DNA of 15,943 bases from CAUPWF01 sp044425815. Lineage in GTDB: Bacteria > Bacillota > Clostridia > Lachnospirales > Lachnospiraceae. Below are positions 1 to 7,701 of this stretch, piece after piece. The stretch covers positions 1 through 15,943 of the forward strand of contig JAWXVA010000058.1 of assembly GCA_044425815.1 (NCBI GenBank). Direction: 5' to 3'. The translations under genes were made by a program, and so were the position numbers. The notes beneath the pieces were generated by a model. It saw nothing but the letters and a program-made list of their open reading frames with translations, was not told the DNA's origin and made no database searches. How positions within the stretch are numbered: the first letter of the stretch is position 1; every line of letters begins with the position of its first letter.

Positions 1-1590
1 GAAAATGCAATAATAAATAGTGCACAGTCAGTAGCGCAAGCATCTAATACTATTTCTAGCTACACAGAAGATATGAGTAAAGTGATGGAGATGCTAGAAA
101 TAAATAGTTATGGTTCGGAAGAAGACTGGGAAGAATTTGTTACTAGCTTGCTAAGCATACGGACAGATATTGTAGCTATTACTAATTACAATATGGATGG
201 AGTTATGATTGGTTGCTGGTCGGAAAATGAACAAAAAGTATATGTGACCACTAACTTGTCATATGATGAGATTGTAGAAAATGATTCAGAGGTGTTGAAT
301 ATTTCCAAACCACACGTAGAAACATTATTTGAGAACGACTACCCATGGGTGGTTACGATTTCCAGTCGCGTGGATATGGATGGGGATGAGATGGTACAGA
401 TTGGTATGGATATACAATTCTCGGAAATAGCTAATTATATTGATAATGTAGGGATAGGCCAGCACGGGTATTGCTTTATTGTTGATGAAGAGGGAAGCAT
501 TATATATCATCCCCAACAACAGTTGATAAATAGTGGAATCAAAGAAGAGGATACAGAAGAGTTAGCGAAAGTATCTGATGGTTCCTATACACAGTTAAAT
601 GTTATTTATACGTTGAACACAATTGAAAATTGTGGTTGGCGTGTAGTTGGGGTAAGCTACGTAGATGAGATGATTACAGATAAGGTAGAAAGTATGATTA
701 CCATATCTGTGACGATTCTTATTATGGTTTTTTTTACAATATTAGGCGTAGGGATTATATTTGCTATGGTATTCTCGAATCCAGCAAAACAATTGAAAAG
801 AGCTATGGAAGATTTTGAGAAACACGCAGAGAATTTTGAGCATAATTCTGTAGGTGGTACAAAAGAAATTGTACAATTATCAGATTCGTTTGGGCATATG
901 GTAGTACGTATTCAAGAATTGATGGAGAAAGTGCGAAAAGAAGAAATTAGTCTGCGTAAAACTGAGCTGAATGCACTGCAAGCACAGATTAATCCTCACT
1001 TTCTCTATAATACATTAGATTCCATTGCATGGATGTGTGAAGAAGAACGAACAAAAGAGGCAGTAGAGATGGTAAATGCCTTGGCGAAATTGTTCCGAAT
1101 AAGTATTAGCAAAGGGCATGAACTTATAACAATAGAAAAAGAATTACAGCATGCAAGTAGCTATTTGCAGATACAGAATGTTCGATATAGAAATCAATTT
1201 ACATATGAAATAGAAGCAGATGAAAGCTGTATGAAATATTTATGTAATAAAATCACATTACAACCAATTATAGAAAATGCAATCTACCATGGATTAGATA
1301 GAATGGTTGATGAGGGCAAAATCTCCATTAGGATATATCCAATGGGAGATGATATTGTAATGGAAGTAGAAGACAATGGACTTGGTATGACAGAAGAGCA
1401 ATGCAAGGAAATCTTGCATCGAGAAGCTGGGGATCGGACAGGGATTGGAATTAAAAATGTGCACGATAGGGTACAAATCTATTTTGGGGAATTTTATGGC
1501 TTATCAATTGAAAGTGAGTTAGATGAAGGAACAAAAGTGTTAATACGTATGCCTAAAATTTCGGAGGGTGAATATGATGAAAATAAATAA
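1..1590 (+). CDS. Sensor histidine kinase, YesM/LytS-like (5' end outside window)
   Basis: The frame is open from base 1, so the true start lies upstream; 529 residues are visible. The visible N-terminal part is extracellular and includes a Cache-type stretch, GYCFIVDEEGSIIYHP, near visible residues 156-171. A membrane segment follows at about 233-258, then a HAMP-like linker. The His_kinase motif QINPHFLYN has its phospho-acceptor His at codon 997-999 (visible residue 333). The ATPase domain shows the N box (PIIENAIYHG, about 422-431), DNGLGM (458-463) and GIGIKNV (481-487). Family knowledge: such kinases autophosphorylate and pass phosphate to an AraC- or LytTR-type regulator that controls sugar transport. 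No regulator gene follows, so the partner is probably upstream. The gene end overlaps the next gene, which implies a joint operon and translational coupling. The class is certain; the ligand is inferred from the neighbours. Confidence 0.93.
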   Translation, partial: ENAIINSAQSVAQASNTISSYTEDMSKVMEMLEINSYGSEEDWEEFVTSLLSIRTDIVAITNYNMDGVMIGCWSENEQKVYVTTNLSYDEIVENDSEVLNISKPHVETLFENDYPWVVTISSRVDMDGDEMVQIGMDIQFSEIANYIDNVGIGQHGYCFIVDEEGSIIYHPQQQLINSGIKEEDTEELAKVSDGSYTQLNVIYTLNTIENCGWRVVGVSYVDEMITDKVESMITISVTILIMVFFTILGVGIIFAMVFSNPAKQLKRAMEDFEKHAENFEHNSVGGTKEIVQLSDSFGHMVVRIQELMEKVRKEEISLRKTELNALQAQINPHFLYNTLDSIAWMCEEERTKEAVEMVNALAKLFRISISKGHELITIEKELQHASSYLQIQNVRYRNQFTYEIEADESCMKYLCNKITLQPIIENAIYHGLDRMVDEGKISIRIYPMGDDIVMEVEDNGLGMTEEQCKEILHREAGDRTGIGIKNVHDRVQIYFGEFYGLSIESELDEGTKVLIRMPKISEGEYDENK

Positions 1591-2581
1591 GAAAAAAATA
1601 TTTATCCTACTCGGTGTTATTGTATTTATATTGATATATTATTATTGCATACAAGTGATCGTAGCAAATTTACAAGAATTAAACCGAGAAGATGGAGCTA
1701 GTACGAAGTCCTATGTTGCTGTAATTACGAAGTCGACAACATCAGATTTCTGGAAAGAAGTTGAATCAGGGGTAAACGCAGCGGCAGCAGAATATAATAT
1801 AGAGATTACTTTTGATGGACCAGAAAATGAAGAGGATTATGAGACTCAGAACACGATGATTGCGGAAGCTGTAGAAGCGGGTGCTGAAATTATTATACTG
1901 TCGGCAGTTGATTTCAATGCAAATGCAGGAGCGGTAGATGCAGCGATTGCGGCAGGGGTTCAAGTGATTGGAATTGATAGTGTTGTAAATAGCGATGGTG
2001 TAATTTATAACATAGGAACGGATAATTATTTGGCTGGATATATGGCTGGGGAAGCAGCACTCTCTGCACAGGAAGAAGTATTGAATATAGGGATTGTGAA
2101 CTTTGATATTAACTCGGCGAATGGGCAGGAAAGAGAAGCAGGGTTCCGAGATGCGGTGGTAGCAGATACACGAGTGGAATTTATGGAAACGATTAATGTG
2201 TTATCGACTACAGAAGATGCTAAAAATGGAACAATAGAGTTGCTTGAGACCTATCCAGAAATAAATGTCGTAGTTACTTTTAATGAATGGACAAGCCTTG
2301 GGGTCGGTTATGCCATAGAGGAATTACGGCTGGGAAGAGATACTATGGTAGTGGCATTTGATAATAATGTTGTATCTGTAGGGATGTTAGAAACTGGAAA
2401 TGTGGATGCACTTATCGTGCAGAATCCATTTGCGATGGGGTATCTAGGTGTAGAATGTGCATATAACTTGATTAATGGGTTAACGATAGAAGAAGAACGT
2501 GTGGATACAGAAACTACGTTAATAACAAGAGATAATATGTATGATGAAGTGTCTCAGCGTGTACTATTTTCATTTGATTAA
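1574..2581 (+). CDS. Membrane-anchored periplasmic-type sugar-binding protein (probable co-sensor)
   Basis: This is a type-I periplasmic binding fold (Peripla_BP_4/RbsB-like) of 335 residues. It has a short basic N-terminus (KINKKK), one hydrophobic segment at about residues 9-31 and no lipobox cysteine after it, so it should stay anchored by an uncleaved helix. Family landmarks are the VAVITKSTTSDFWKEV start of the fold, the EAGAEIIILSAVD strand, VQVIGIDS, GTDNYLAGYMAGE and the hinge-side MVVAFDNN. The frame also has a GTG at 1568, but GGAGGG at 1563-1568 is the ribosome binding site. ATG 1574 or ATG 1577 (8-nt spacing) is therefore the better start. It overlaps the kinase gene by about 15 nt. 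Inference: like XylFII with LytS in Clostridium beijerinckii, it presents sugar to the adjacent kinase rather than feeding a transporter. It could instead be a second uptake binding protein. Confidence 0.85.
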   Translation: MMKINKKKIFILLGVIVFILIYYYCIQVIVANLQELNREDGASTKSYVAVITKSTTSDFWKEVESGVNAAAAEYNIEITFDGPENEEDYETQNTMIAEAVEAGAEIIILSAVDFNANAGAVDAAIAAGVQVIGIDSVVNSDGVIYNIGTDNYLAGYMAGEAALSAQEEVLNIGIVNFDINSANGQEREAGFRDAVVADTRVEFMETINVLSTTEDAKNGTIELLETYPEINVVVTFNEWTSLGVGYAIEELRLGRDTMVVAFDNNVVSVGMLETGNVDALIVQNPFAMGYLGVECAYNLINGLTIEEERVDTETTLITRDNMYDEVSQRVLFSFD

Positions 2582-2691
2582 ATGTGGAATAAATTAATCG
2601 GATATAAAGAGTATGAACAAAATATTAATAAAACGTAAAAAATCATACATATTAGAGTAAGAAATCACATGGTTTTTTCTGGTATAAATGA

Positions 2692-2740
2692 TATACTTTC
2701 ACTTGTAACAAGTTACAGACAGTAACAATTATAAGGAGGA
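2692..2740 (+). promoter_or_regulatory. Probable mglBAC promoter with palindrome at the start of the leader, and strong RBS
   Basis: An extended -10 element, TGATATACT (TG at 2689-2690, hexamer TATACT at 2692-2697), sits about 50 nt before mglB with no good -35 hexamer. That is typical of a promoter needing an activator. Transcription would start near 2704, inside a 6+2+6 palindrome, TGTAACAAGTTACA (2704-2717). A further GTAAC copy at 2722-2726 can pair with the GTTAC at 2712-2716. The ribosome binding site AAGGAGGA is at 2733-2740, 6 nt before the ATG. The promoter is inferred from motifs only. Confidence 0.55.
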
Positions 2741-2746
2741 AGTAAC

Positions 2747-3931
2747 ATGAAAAAGAGAATTTTAGCTACATTATTATGTGTAGCAATGGCAGCAACTTTA
2801 GTTATGGGTTGTAGCTCATCAACAACAGAAACAACAACAGAAGCAACAACAGAAGAAACAGCAACAGAAGAAGCAACAGAGGTTGCTGAAGCAGTAGAAG
2901 AAGCAACAGCAGATTTATCAGCAGCTAACGTAGCAGTATTCTACTATACATATTCTGATACTTATATCGCTTCAGTTCGTACAGCATTAGATTCTGCATT
3001 AGATGCAGCTGGTGTTAGTTACACAGATTATGACTCTAACAACAGTCAAACAACACAAAACGAACAAATCGATACAGCTATCCAAACAGGAGCTACATTA
3101 TTAGTAGTTAACATCGTAACATCAGGAACAGATGACGTTTCTGCAGCTATCATTGAAAAAGCTGAAGCAGCTGAAATCCCTGTAATCTTCTTTAACAGAT
3201 CTGTTGAAAGTGAAGATACAGAAGGTGAAGTTCTTGGTTCATACGCTGACTGTGCATTTGTTGGAACAGATGCTCCAGAAGCTGGACACTTACAAGGACA
3301 AATGGTTGGTGAATATGTAGTTGAGAACTTTGATGCAATCGACTTAAACGGCGACGGAGTTATCTCTTACGCAATGTTCATGGGTCAATTAGGAAATGCA
3401 GAAGCTATCTACCGTACACAATATGGTGTAGAAGATGCTAACACAGTTATCGAAGCAGCTGGGTACCCAGCACTTGAGTACTTCGATGCTTCTAACACAG
3501 ATTGCTACCAAGTAGACCAAGATGGTGCTTGGAGTGCAACAGCAGCTAACGCTTACATGGTAACTAACTTATCACAATACAACGAAGAAAACGGAAATAT
3601 GATCGAGCTTGTTATCTGTAACAACGATGGTATGGCTGAAGGTGTTGTATCAGCATTGAATGACAAAGGTTACAACTTAGGCGATGGCGAAAGCACAATG
3701 ATTCCAGTATATGGTGTTGATGCTACAGATGCAGCTATCCAATTAATTACAGATGGTAAAATGACAGGTACAGTTAAACAAGATGCTGTAGGTATGGCAG
3801 AAGGTATTGCTTACTTAGTAACAAATGCAGCTTCAGGAGCTGAATTAATGGCTAATACAGATGCTTACAATATCTCTGAAACAGTTTCTAACAAAATCTT
3901 TATTCCATATGCAATGTACTTAGGAGAATAA
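2747..3931 (+). CDS. mglB: Galactose/glucose ABC transporter substrate-binding lipoprotein MglB
   Basis: The 394-residue lipoprotein binds sugar outside the membrane and delivers it to MglA/MglC. The signal peptide ends in a lipobox (LVMGC, lipidated Cys22). A Thr/Glu/Ala-rich linker of about 35 residues follows, then the binding fold from about residue 60. Compared with remembered E. coli MglB, it keeps the EF-hand-like calcium loop (DLNGDG, 199-204, with Glu287 as likely distal ligand), Asp71, Asn150 in VIFFN, Trp262, the NND at 292-294 and Asp325 in VYGVDA. The position of E. coli His152 appears to be Asn217, so sugar preference may differ. The stop TAA is followed in frame by TAG. The gene is rich in AAC and ATC codons compared with its upstream neighbours, suggesting high expression. 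It leads the mglBAC set. Confidence 0.93.
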   Translation: MKKRILATLLCVAMAATLVMGCSSSTTETTTEATTEETATEEATEVAEAVEEATADLSAANVAVFYYTYSDTYIASVRTALDSALDAAGVSYTDYDSNNSQTTQNEQIDTAIQTGATLLVVNIVTSGTDDVSAAIIEKAEAAEIPVIFFNRSVESEDTEGEVLGSYADCAFVGTDAPEAGHLQGQMVGEYVVENFDAIDLNGDGVISYAMFMGQLGNAEAIYRTQYGVEDANTVIEAAGYPALEYFDASNTDCYQVDQDGAWSATAANAYMVTNLSQYNEENGNMIELVICNNDGMAEGVVSALNDKGYNLGDGESTMIPVYGVDATDAAIQLITDGKMTGTVKQDAVGMAEGIAYLVTNAASGAELMANTDAYNISETVSNKIFIPYAMYLGE

Positions 3932-3979
3932 TAGTAACGATAGACAGTTGGTCTAAAGTGGAATGAATTATAATTACTT

Positions 3980-4008
3980 AAAAGGCGGCCGATTATAGAC
4001 CGCCTTTT
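3980..4008 (+). terminator. Intra-operon hairpin between mglB and mglA (partial terminator or mRNA stabiliser)
   Basis: AAAAGGCGG (3980-3988) pairs perfectly with CCGCCTTTT (4000-4008), giving a 9-bp stem around an 11-nt loop in which one further C-G pair is possible. The T-run after the GC part is only four bases, then AT. It lies 49 nt after the mglB stop and 25 nt before the mglA start. It fits an attenuator or 3'-end protector that yields more mglB than mglAC transcript, as is known for binding-protein genes in ABC operons. Confidence 0.75.
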
Positions 4009-4032
4009 ATAAACGAGATGGGAGGAAAAATT

Positions 4033-5532
4033 ATGGAACATGATGTTCTATTACAGATGACGGATATCTGTAAAGAATTCCCTGGTGTTAAAGCGCTTGA
4101 TAATGTTTCTCTAACAGTAAAAAGGGGTACAGTACATGCACTAATGGGTGAAAACGGGGCAGGAAAATCAACATTGATGAAATGCCTATTTGGTATGTAC
4201 TCAAAGGATAGTGGAACCATTACCTTAGAAGGTAAAGAAATTAATTTTAAAAACTCAAAAGATGCACTCGAAAATGGAGTAGCTATGGTGCATCAAGAAT
4301 TGAACCAAGCATTAAAACGAAATGTAATGGATAACATTTGGTTAGGTCGTTATCCTAAAATTGCTAAAGTTATGGTAGATCAGAAAAAAGCATACAACGA
4401 TACAATGGCATTATTTGAAGAGCTTGGAATTGTTGTAGACCCTAAGAAAATCATGAGTACTATGCCTGTTTCACAAAGACAAATGGTAGAGATTGCGAAA
4501 GCGGTATCGTTCCATTCAAAGGTTATTGTATTTGATGAACCTACTTCTTCATTAACAGAACGAGAAGTAGAACACTTATTTAAGATTATTAATATGTTAA
4601 GAGATAATGGTTGTGGCATTATCTATATTTCACATAAAATGGCAGAAATCCTTAGAATTTCAGATGAAGTAACGATCATGCGTGATGGTCAATACGTAGC
4701 AACTAAGGATGCAAAAGACTTGACAACAGAAGAAATAATCAAGCTTATGGTAGGCCGTGAATTGACTAATTTATATCCACCTAAGACGAATAAACCTGGT
4801 GAAGTTATGCTAGAAGTAGAAGGACTTACTGCGGCATACTCGCTTTTAAAAGACGTTAGCTTTAACGTTAAAAAGGGTGAAATTATTGGCTTTGCAGGAT
4901 TAGATGGAAGTGGTAGAACAGAAACGTTAGAAAACATTTTTGGTATTGCAACACGCAAATCTGGAACAATTAAATTACATGGCGATGTAATGAAGAATAG
5001 AAATGCGGGAGAATCAATTAACAATGGGTTCGCAATGTTAACAGAAGAGCGACGTGCAACAGGTATCTTTGGAATTTTATCAATTCGTGAGAATACAGTG
5101 ATTTCAAGTTTGAAGAACCATCTTAAGTTCAAGGTGTGGTTAAATGATAAAACAATGAAAGAAGATACACAAAAATATATCGAAGCGTTAAAAACAAAGA
5201 CTCCAACTCAAGATACGAAGATTCGTTCATTATCAGGTGGTAATCAGCAGAAGGTTATCCTAAGCAGATGGTTGCTTACAGAACCAGAAGTGTTATTGTT
5301 AGATGAACCTACACGTGGGATTGATGTAGGGGCTAAGTACGAAATCTATCAATTGATTATTGACTTGGCGAACAATGGTAAGACAGTACTTATGGTTTCT
5401 TCAGAGATGCCAGAGTTACTAGGTGTATGTGATAGAATACTAGTAATGTCAGGTGGTCGTCTAGCTGGAGAAGTAGATGCGAAGAATACAACGCAGGAAG
5501 AGATAATGACTCTTGCTGCCAAATACGTATAA
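4033..5532 (+). CDS. mglA: Galactose/methylgalactoside ABC importer, duplicated ATP-binding subunit MglA
   Basis: The 499-residue cytoplasmic ATPase drives sugar import with MglC. The start is ATG 4033, because GGAGGA at 4021-4026 lies 6 nt before it; the in-frame ATG at 4018 would precede that site. The first nucleotide-binding domain has Walker A GENGAGKS (39-46), Q-loop Gln88 and Walker B VIVFDEP (154-160), but a degenerate signature (PVSQRQMVEIAKA). The second has a degenerate Walker A, GLDGSGRT (279-286, Arg285 where Lys is usual), but a full signature LSGGNQQ (390-396) and LLLDEPTRGID. So one of the two composite ATP sites combines good motifs, which is usual for this sugar-import family. 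The stretch PTSSLTEREVEHLF closely resembles E. coli MglA. RbsA or XylG are less likely given mglB next door. Confidence 0.93.
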   Translation: MEHDVLLQMTDICKEFPGVKALDNVSLTVKRGTVHALMGENGAGKSTLMKCLFGMYSKDSGTITLEGKEINFKNSKDALENGVAMVHQELNQALKRNVMDNIWLGRYPKIAKVMVDQKKAYNDTMALFEELGIVVDPKKIMSTMPVSQRQMVEIAKAVSFHSKVIVFDEPTSSLTEREVEHLFKIINMLRDNGCGIIYISHKMAEILRISDEVTIMRDGQYVATKDAKDLTTEEIIKLMVGRELTNLYPPKTNKPGEVMLEVEGLTAAYSLLKDVSFNVKKGEIIGFAGLDGSGRTETLENIFGIATRKSGTIKLHGDVMKNRNAGESINNGFAMLTEERRATGIFGILSIRENTVISSLKNHLKFKVWLNDKTMKEDTQKYIEALKTKTPTQDTKIRSLSGGNQQKVILSRWLLTEPEVLLLDEPTRGIDVGAKYEIYQLIIDLANNGKTVLMVSSEMPELLGVCDRILVMSGGRLAGEVDAKNTTQEEIMTLAAKYV

Positions 5533-5546
5533 GGGGGTAGCGAGAA

Positions 5547-6617
5547 ATGAAAGCAATCGCTAATATGAAAGAGAGCTATGCAAGCTTCAAAGCTTTAGAT
5601 AGCAAAGATAAGGCAACAACTATCAGAGAAACATTAATTAATAACGCTATTTATATTTTACTTTTAATTGCTATTATTTACACATATTCAGTAAATCCAA
5701 TCTTTTTATCAATTAGTTCATTGGTTAATATCTTATCATTATCTGCTGCAAATATTCCAATTGCATTAGGTATTGCAGGATGTATTGTTCTTACAGGTAC
5801 TGACCTTTCAGCTGGTCGTATTGTTGGTTTGACAGCGTGTATCACAGCTTCATTATTACAATCAGTAAGTTACGCATCTAAAATGTTTCCAGAATTACCA
5901 GTTATGCCATTCTGGTTAGTATTTTTAGCTGTAATTGTAGTAGGGGGACTTGTTGGTTGGGTGAATGGTTTCTTCGTAGCTAAATTCAGCTTACATCCAT
6001 TTATCGTTACACTAGCTACACAATTAATCGTATACGGAATGTTACTTATGTATATTATGATTAATGGTAATAATGGACAACCATTATCAGGACTTGATGA
6101 TTCATTCAAGTCATTTATTACAGGAAGTATCGTTGGAATTAACGGTGTTCCAATTCCAAACTATGTATGGTATGCAGGTCTTTCTATTGTATTCATGTGG
6201 TTTATGTGGAATAAAACAACATTTGGTAAAAATATGTTTGCTGTAGGATCTAATCCAGAAGCAGCGAATGTATCAGGTGTTAATGTAGGAAGAACAATTA
6301 TTTGTGTACATATGTTGGCTGGTGCTATGTATGGTATTACAGGATTTATTGAGTCGGCACGTATTGGTTCTAACTCAGCAAGTACAGGACAAAACTACGA
6401 GTGTGATGCTATTGCAGCCTGCGTAATCGGTGGAGTATCATTCGTTGGTGGTACTGGTAAAGTTCGAGGAGTAGTATTCGGGGTAGTTATCCTTCGTATT
6501 ATCTTCGTTGCATTACAATTCTTATCAATTAGTATGAACTTACAATATGTAATCAAAGGTTTGATTATTTTAGTAGCTTGTTCGATTGATATGAGAAAAT
6601 ATTTAGTTCGTAAATAA
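5547..6617 (+). CDS. mglC: Galactose/methylgalactoside ABC importer, permease MglC
   Basis: The 356-residue integral membrane protein has about eight to ten hydrophobic segments after a soluble N-terminus of some 30 residues. Family landmarks (BPD_transp_2) are GTDLSAGRIVGL (84-95), close to the TDLSAGR of E. coli MglC, the cytoplasmic loop EAANVSGVNV (238-247) that contacts the ATPase, and the GGVSFVGGTGKVRG loop (295-308). The start is ATG 5547, 14 nt after the mglA stop, with AAGGGGG at 5531-5537 as ribosome binding site; the two genes are surely co-transcribed. It forms the membrane channel for sugar delivered by MglB. The soluble N-terminal extension is somewhat longer than I recall for the E. 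coli protein. Confidence 0.92.
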   Translation: MKAIANMKESYASFKALDSKDKATTIRETLINNAIYILLLIAIIYTYSVNPIFLSISSLVNILSLSAANIPIALGIAGCIVLTGTDLSAGRIVGLTACITASLLQSVSYASKMFPELPVMPFWLVFLAVIVVGGLVGWVNGFFVAKFSLHPFIVTLATQLIVYGMLLMYIMINGNNGQPLSGLDDSFKSFITGSIVGINGVPIPNYVWYAGLSIVFMWFMWNKTTFGKNMFAVGSNPEAANVSGVNVGRTIICVHMLAGAMYGITGFIESARIGSNSASTGQNYECDAIAACVIGGVSFVGGTGKVRGVVFGVVILRIIFVALQFLSISMNLQYVIKGLIILVACSIDMRKYLVRK

Positions 6618-6627
6618 TAATAGTTGA

Positions 6628-6687
6628 CTTTTAATAAAGAATAAGTGAGAAGGAGCTTGCGCAGTTCCTTCTCATATTTATTAAAAG
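6628..6687 (+). terminator. Long two-part hairpin after mglC
   Basis: CTTTTAATAAA (6628-6638) pairs with TTTATTAAAAG (6677-6687). Inside it TGAGAAGGA (6646-6654) pairs with TCCTTCTCA (6666-6674), closed by an 11-nt loop. The internal loop is asymmetric (7 against 2 nt). No U-tract follows, so it may be a weak terminator or a 3'-end protector of the mgl mRNA rather than a classic intrinsic terminator. It starts 10 nt after the mglC stop. Confidence 0.65.
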
Positions 6688-6739
6688 GGCAGTGTATTTA
6701 TAGTGTGATGTTAATAAAAATGTGGAGTTGATAAACAAA

Positions 6740-7327
6740 ATGGATAATAATGATGGACAGAAAAAACTATGGGGAAGAGGCGTATATGGAAGTAAAGATG
6801 CTCCGATACGAGTGCTAGATATATTTATAGTAAGCGCAATAGTATTAATTATAATCTTTGCGATGACCTTTGCGATAAATGGTGGATTCAGTATTACATT
6901 TGATTCGAATGGTGGTTCAGACGTATCGTATCAGAAGGTGAAGTACGGGGAATATATTACAGAACCTTCAGAGGTGAGTAAACCAGGTTATGTATTATCC
7001 AAGTGGGTAACGTCAGAAGATGAAACGTTGGCAGAAGAATGGAGCTTTCAAGAAGATACGGTTGTAGAAGATATGATACTATATGCCATTTGGGTTCCGA
7101 GTGGAATTGCAGTGAAATACGATTTGGATGGTGGTAATGTAAATGGAGTAACTGATATAGAAGATTCAACAGTTATTTATGGAGAACAGTACGAAGTGCT
7201 TCCAATACCTGAAAAAGATGGGTATGTATTTGATGGTTGGATATATAGCGGAAATATTATTACGGAAGAGAGTATAGTCGAAGCGACAGGGGAACATGTT
7301 TTGACGGCGCTATGGACTCAGGAATAA
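6740..7327 (+). CDS. Single-pass membrane protein with two InlB B-type (Listeria-Bacteroides) repeats
   Basis: No specific gene is recognised. The 195-residue protein has a basic cytoplasmic N-terminus (1-27), one membrane helix (about 28-46) and an external part made almost entirely of two repeats of the Flg_new/InlB B class. Repeat 1 (about 51-118) contains ITFDSNGG, KPGYVLSKWV and MILYAIW. Repeat 2 (about 125-192) contains VKYDLDGG, KDGYVFDGW and VLTALW. ATG 6740 is preferred: GGAG at 6724-6727 lies 12 nt upstream, while the GTG at 6722 has no upstream site. There is no signal peptidase site or LPXTG motif, so it stays in the membrane. A weak TATAGT at 6699-6704 might be a -10 element. Such repeats usually occur in large surface proteins, so a minimal two-repeat anchored protein is uncommon. 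Its role is unknown. Confidence 0.8.
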   Translation: MDNNDGQKKLWGRGVYGSKDAPIRVLDIFIVSAIVLIIIFAMTFAINGGFSITFDSNGGSDVSYQKVKYGEYITEPSEVSKPGYVLSKWVTSEDETLAEEWSFQEDTVVEDMILYAIWVPSGIAVKYDLDGGNVNGVTDIEDSTVIYGEQYEVLPIPEKDGYVFDGWIYSGNIITEESIVEATGEHVLTALWTQE

Positions 7328-7377
7328 TAGAAAAATAAGGGAGAAACCTTGCAGTCACAAGAAAGGAATTGCTAATT

Positions 7378-7701
7378 ATGGGAGGAAAAGAGCGAGCTAG
7401 AATTGCACTATATGCAATGGCAGGAGTATATTTATTGATATTAGCATACAATATGTTTCACAATTTAGGTAGTTCAGTAAATGAAAATGAACGCATAATA
7501 ACTATAGTCTTTATTGTGGTGTTTATAGTGGCCGGAGGAGCGATGGTGAGCCTAGGAATCTGGGATGGGTATCGCAACGCAAAGAAAATGAGAGATGCTT
7601 ATTATGCAGATCCAGAAGTAGAGGAATTATCCGATGAAATCACAGGGGAAATTGTAGAAGATAAGAGCAAAATAGTTATAGAAGAAAATAAATTGGATTA
7701 G
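7378..7701 (+). CDS. Small two-pass membrane protein, unknown function
   Basis: The 107-residue protein has membrane helices at about 9-28 and 40-62, joined by a short external loop (NLGSSVNENER). A cytoplasmic tail of about 45 residues starts basic (YRNAKKMRD) and becomes strongly acidic (EVEELSDEITGEIVEDKSK). ATG 7378 is chosen over an in-frame TTG at 7369 because AAAGGA at 7362-7367 is 10 nt upstream of the ATG. It lies 50 nt after the InlB-repeat gene with no hairpin between, so the two are probably co-transcribed and may act together at the membrane. I recognise no family. Length, helix pattern and ribosome binding site support a real gene. Confidence 0.75.
   Translation: MGGKERARIALYAMAGVYLLILAYNMFHNLGSSVNENERIITIVFIVVFIVAGGAMVSLGIWDGYRNAKKMRDAYYADPEVEELSDEITGEIVEDKSKIVIEENKLD

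Noticed and set aside
2637..2678. Possible terminator hairpin AAAAAATCAT with ATGGTTTTTT upstream of mglB
   Set aside because: The stem is almost all A-U with a 22-nt loop and overlaps the likely promoter. It is too weak to call a terminator.
4018..4032. ATG 4018 as start of mglA
   Set aside because: The Shine-Dalgarno sequence GGAGGA lies downstream of it and is correctly placed for ATG 4033. MglA homology begins after 4033.
4689..5132. 147-codon open frame on the - strand inside mglA
   Set aside because: It is opposite a conserved ATPase gene, has no ribosome binding site, and its translation resembles no family. It is a shadow of the coding strand.
6722..6739. GTG 6722 as start of the InlB-repeat gene
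   Set aside because: There is no purine-rich site upstream of it, and the only GGAG is downstream, serving ATG 6740.
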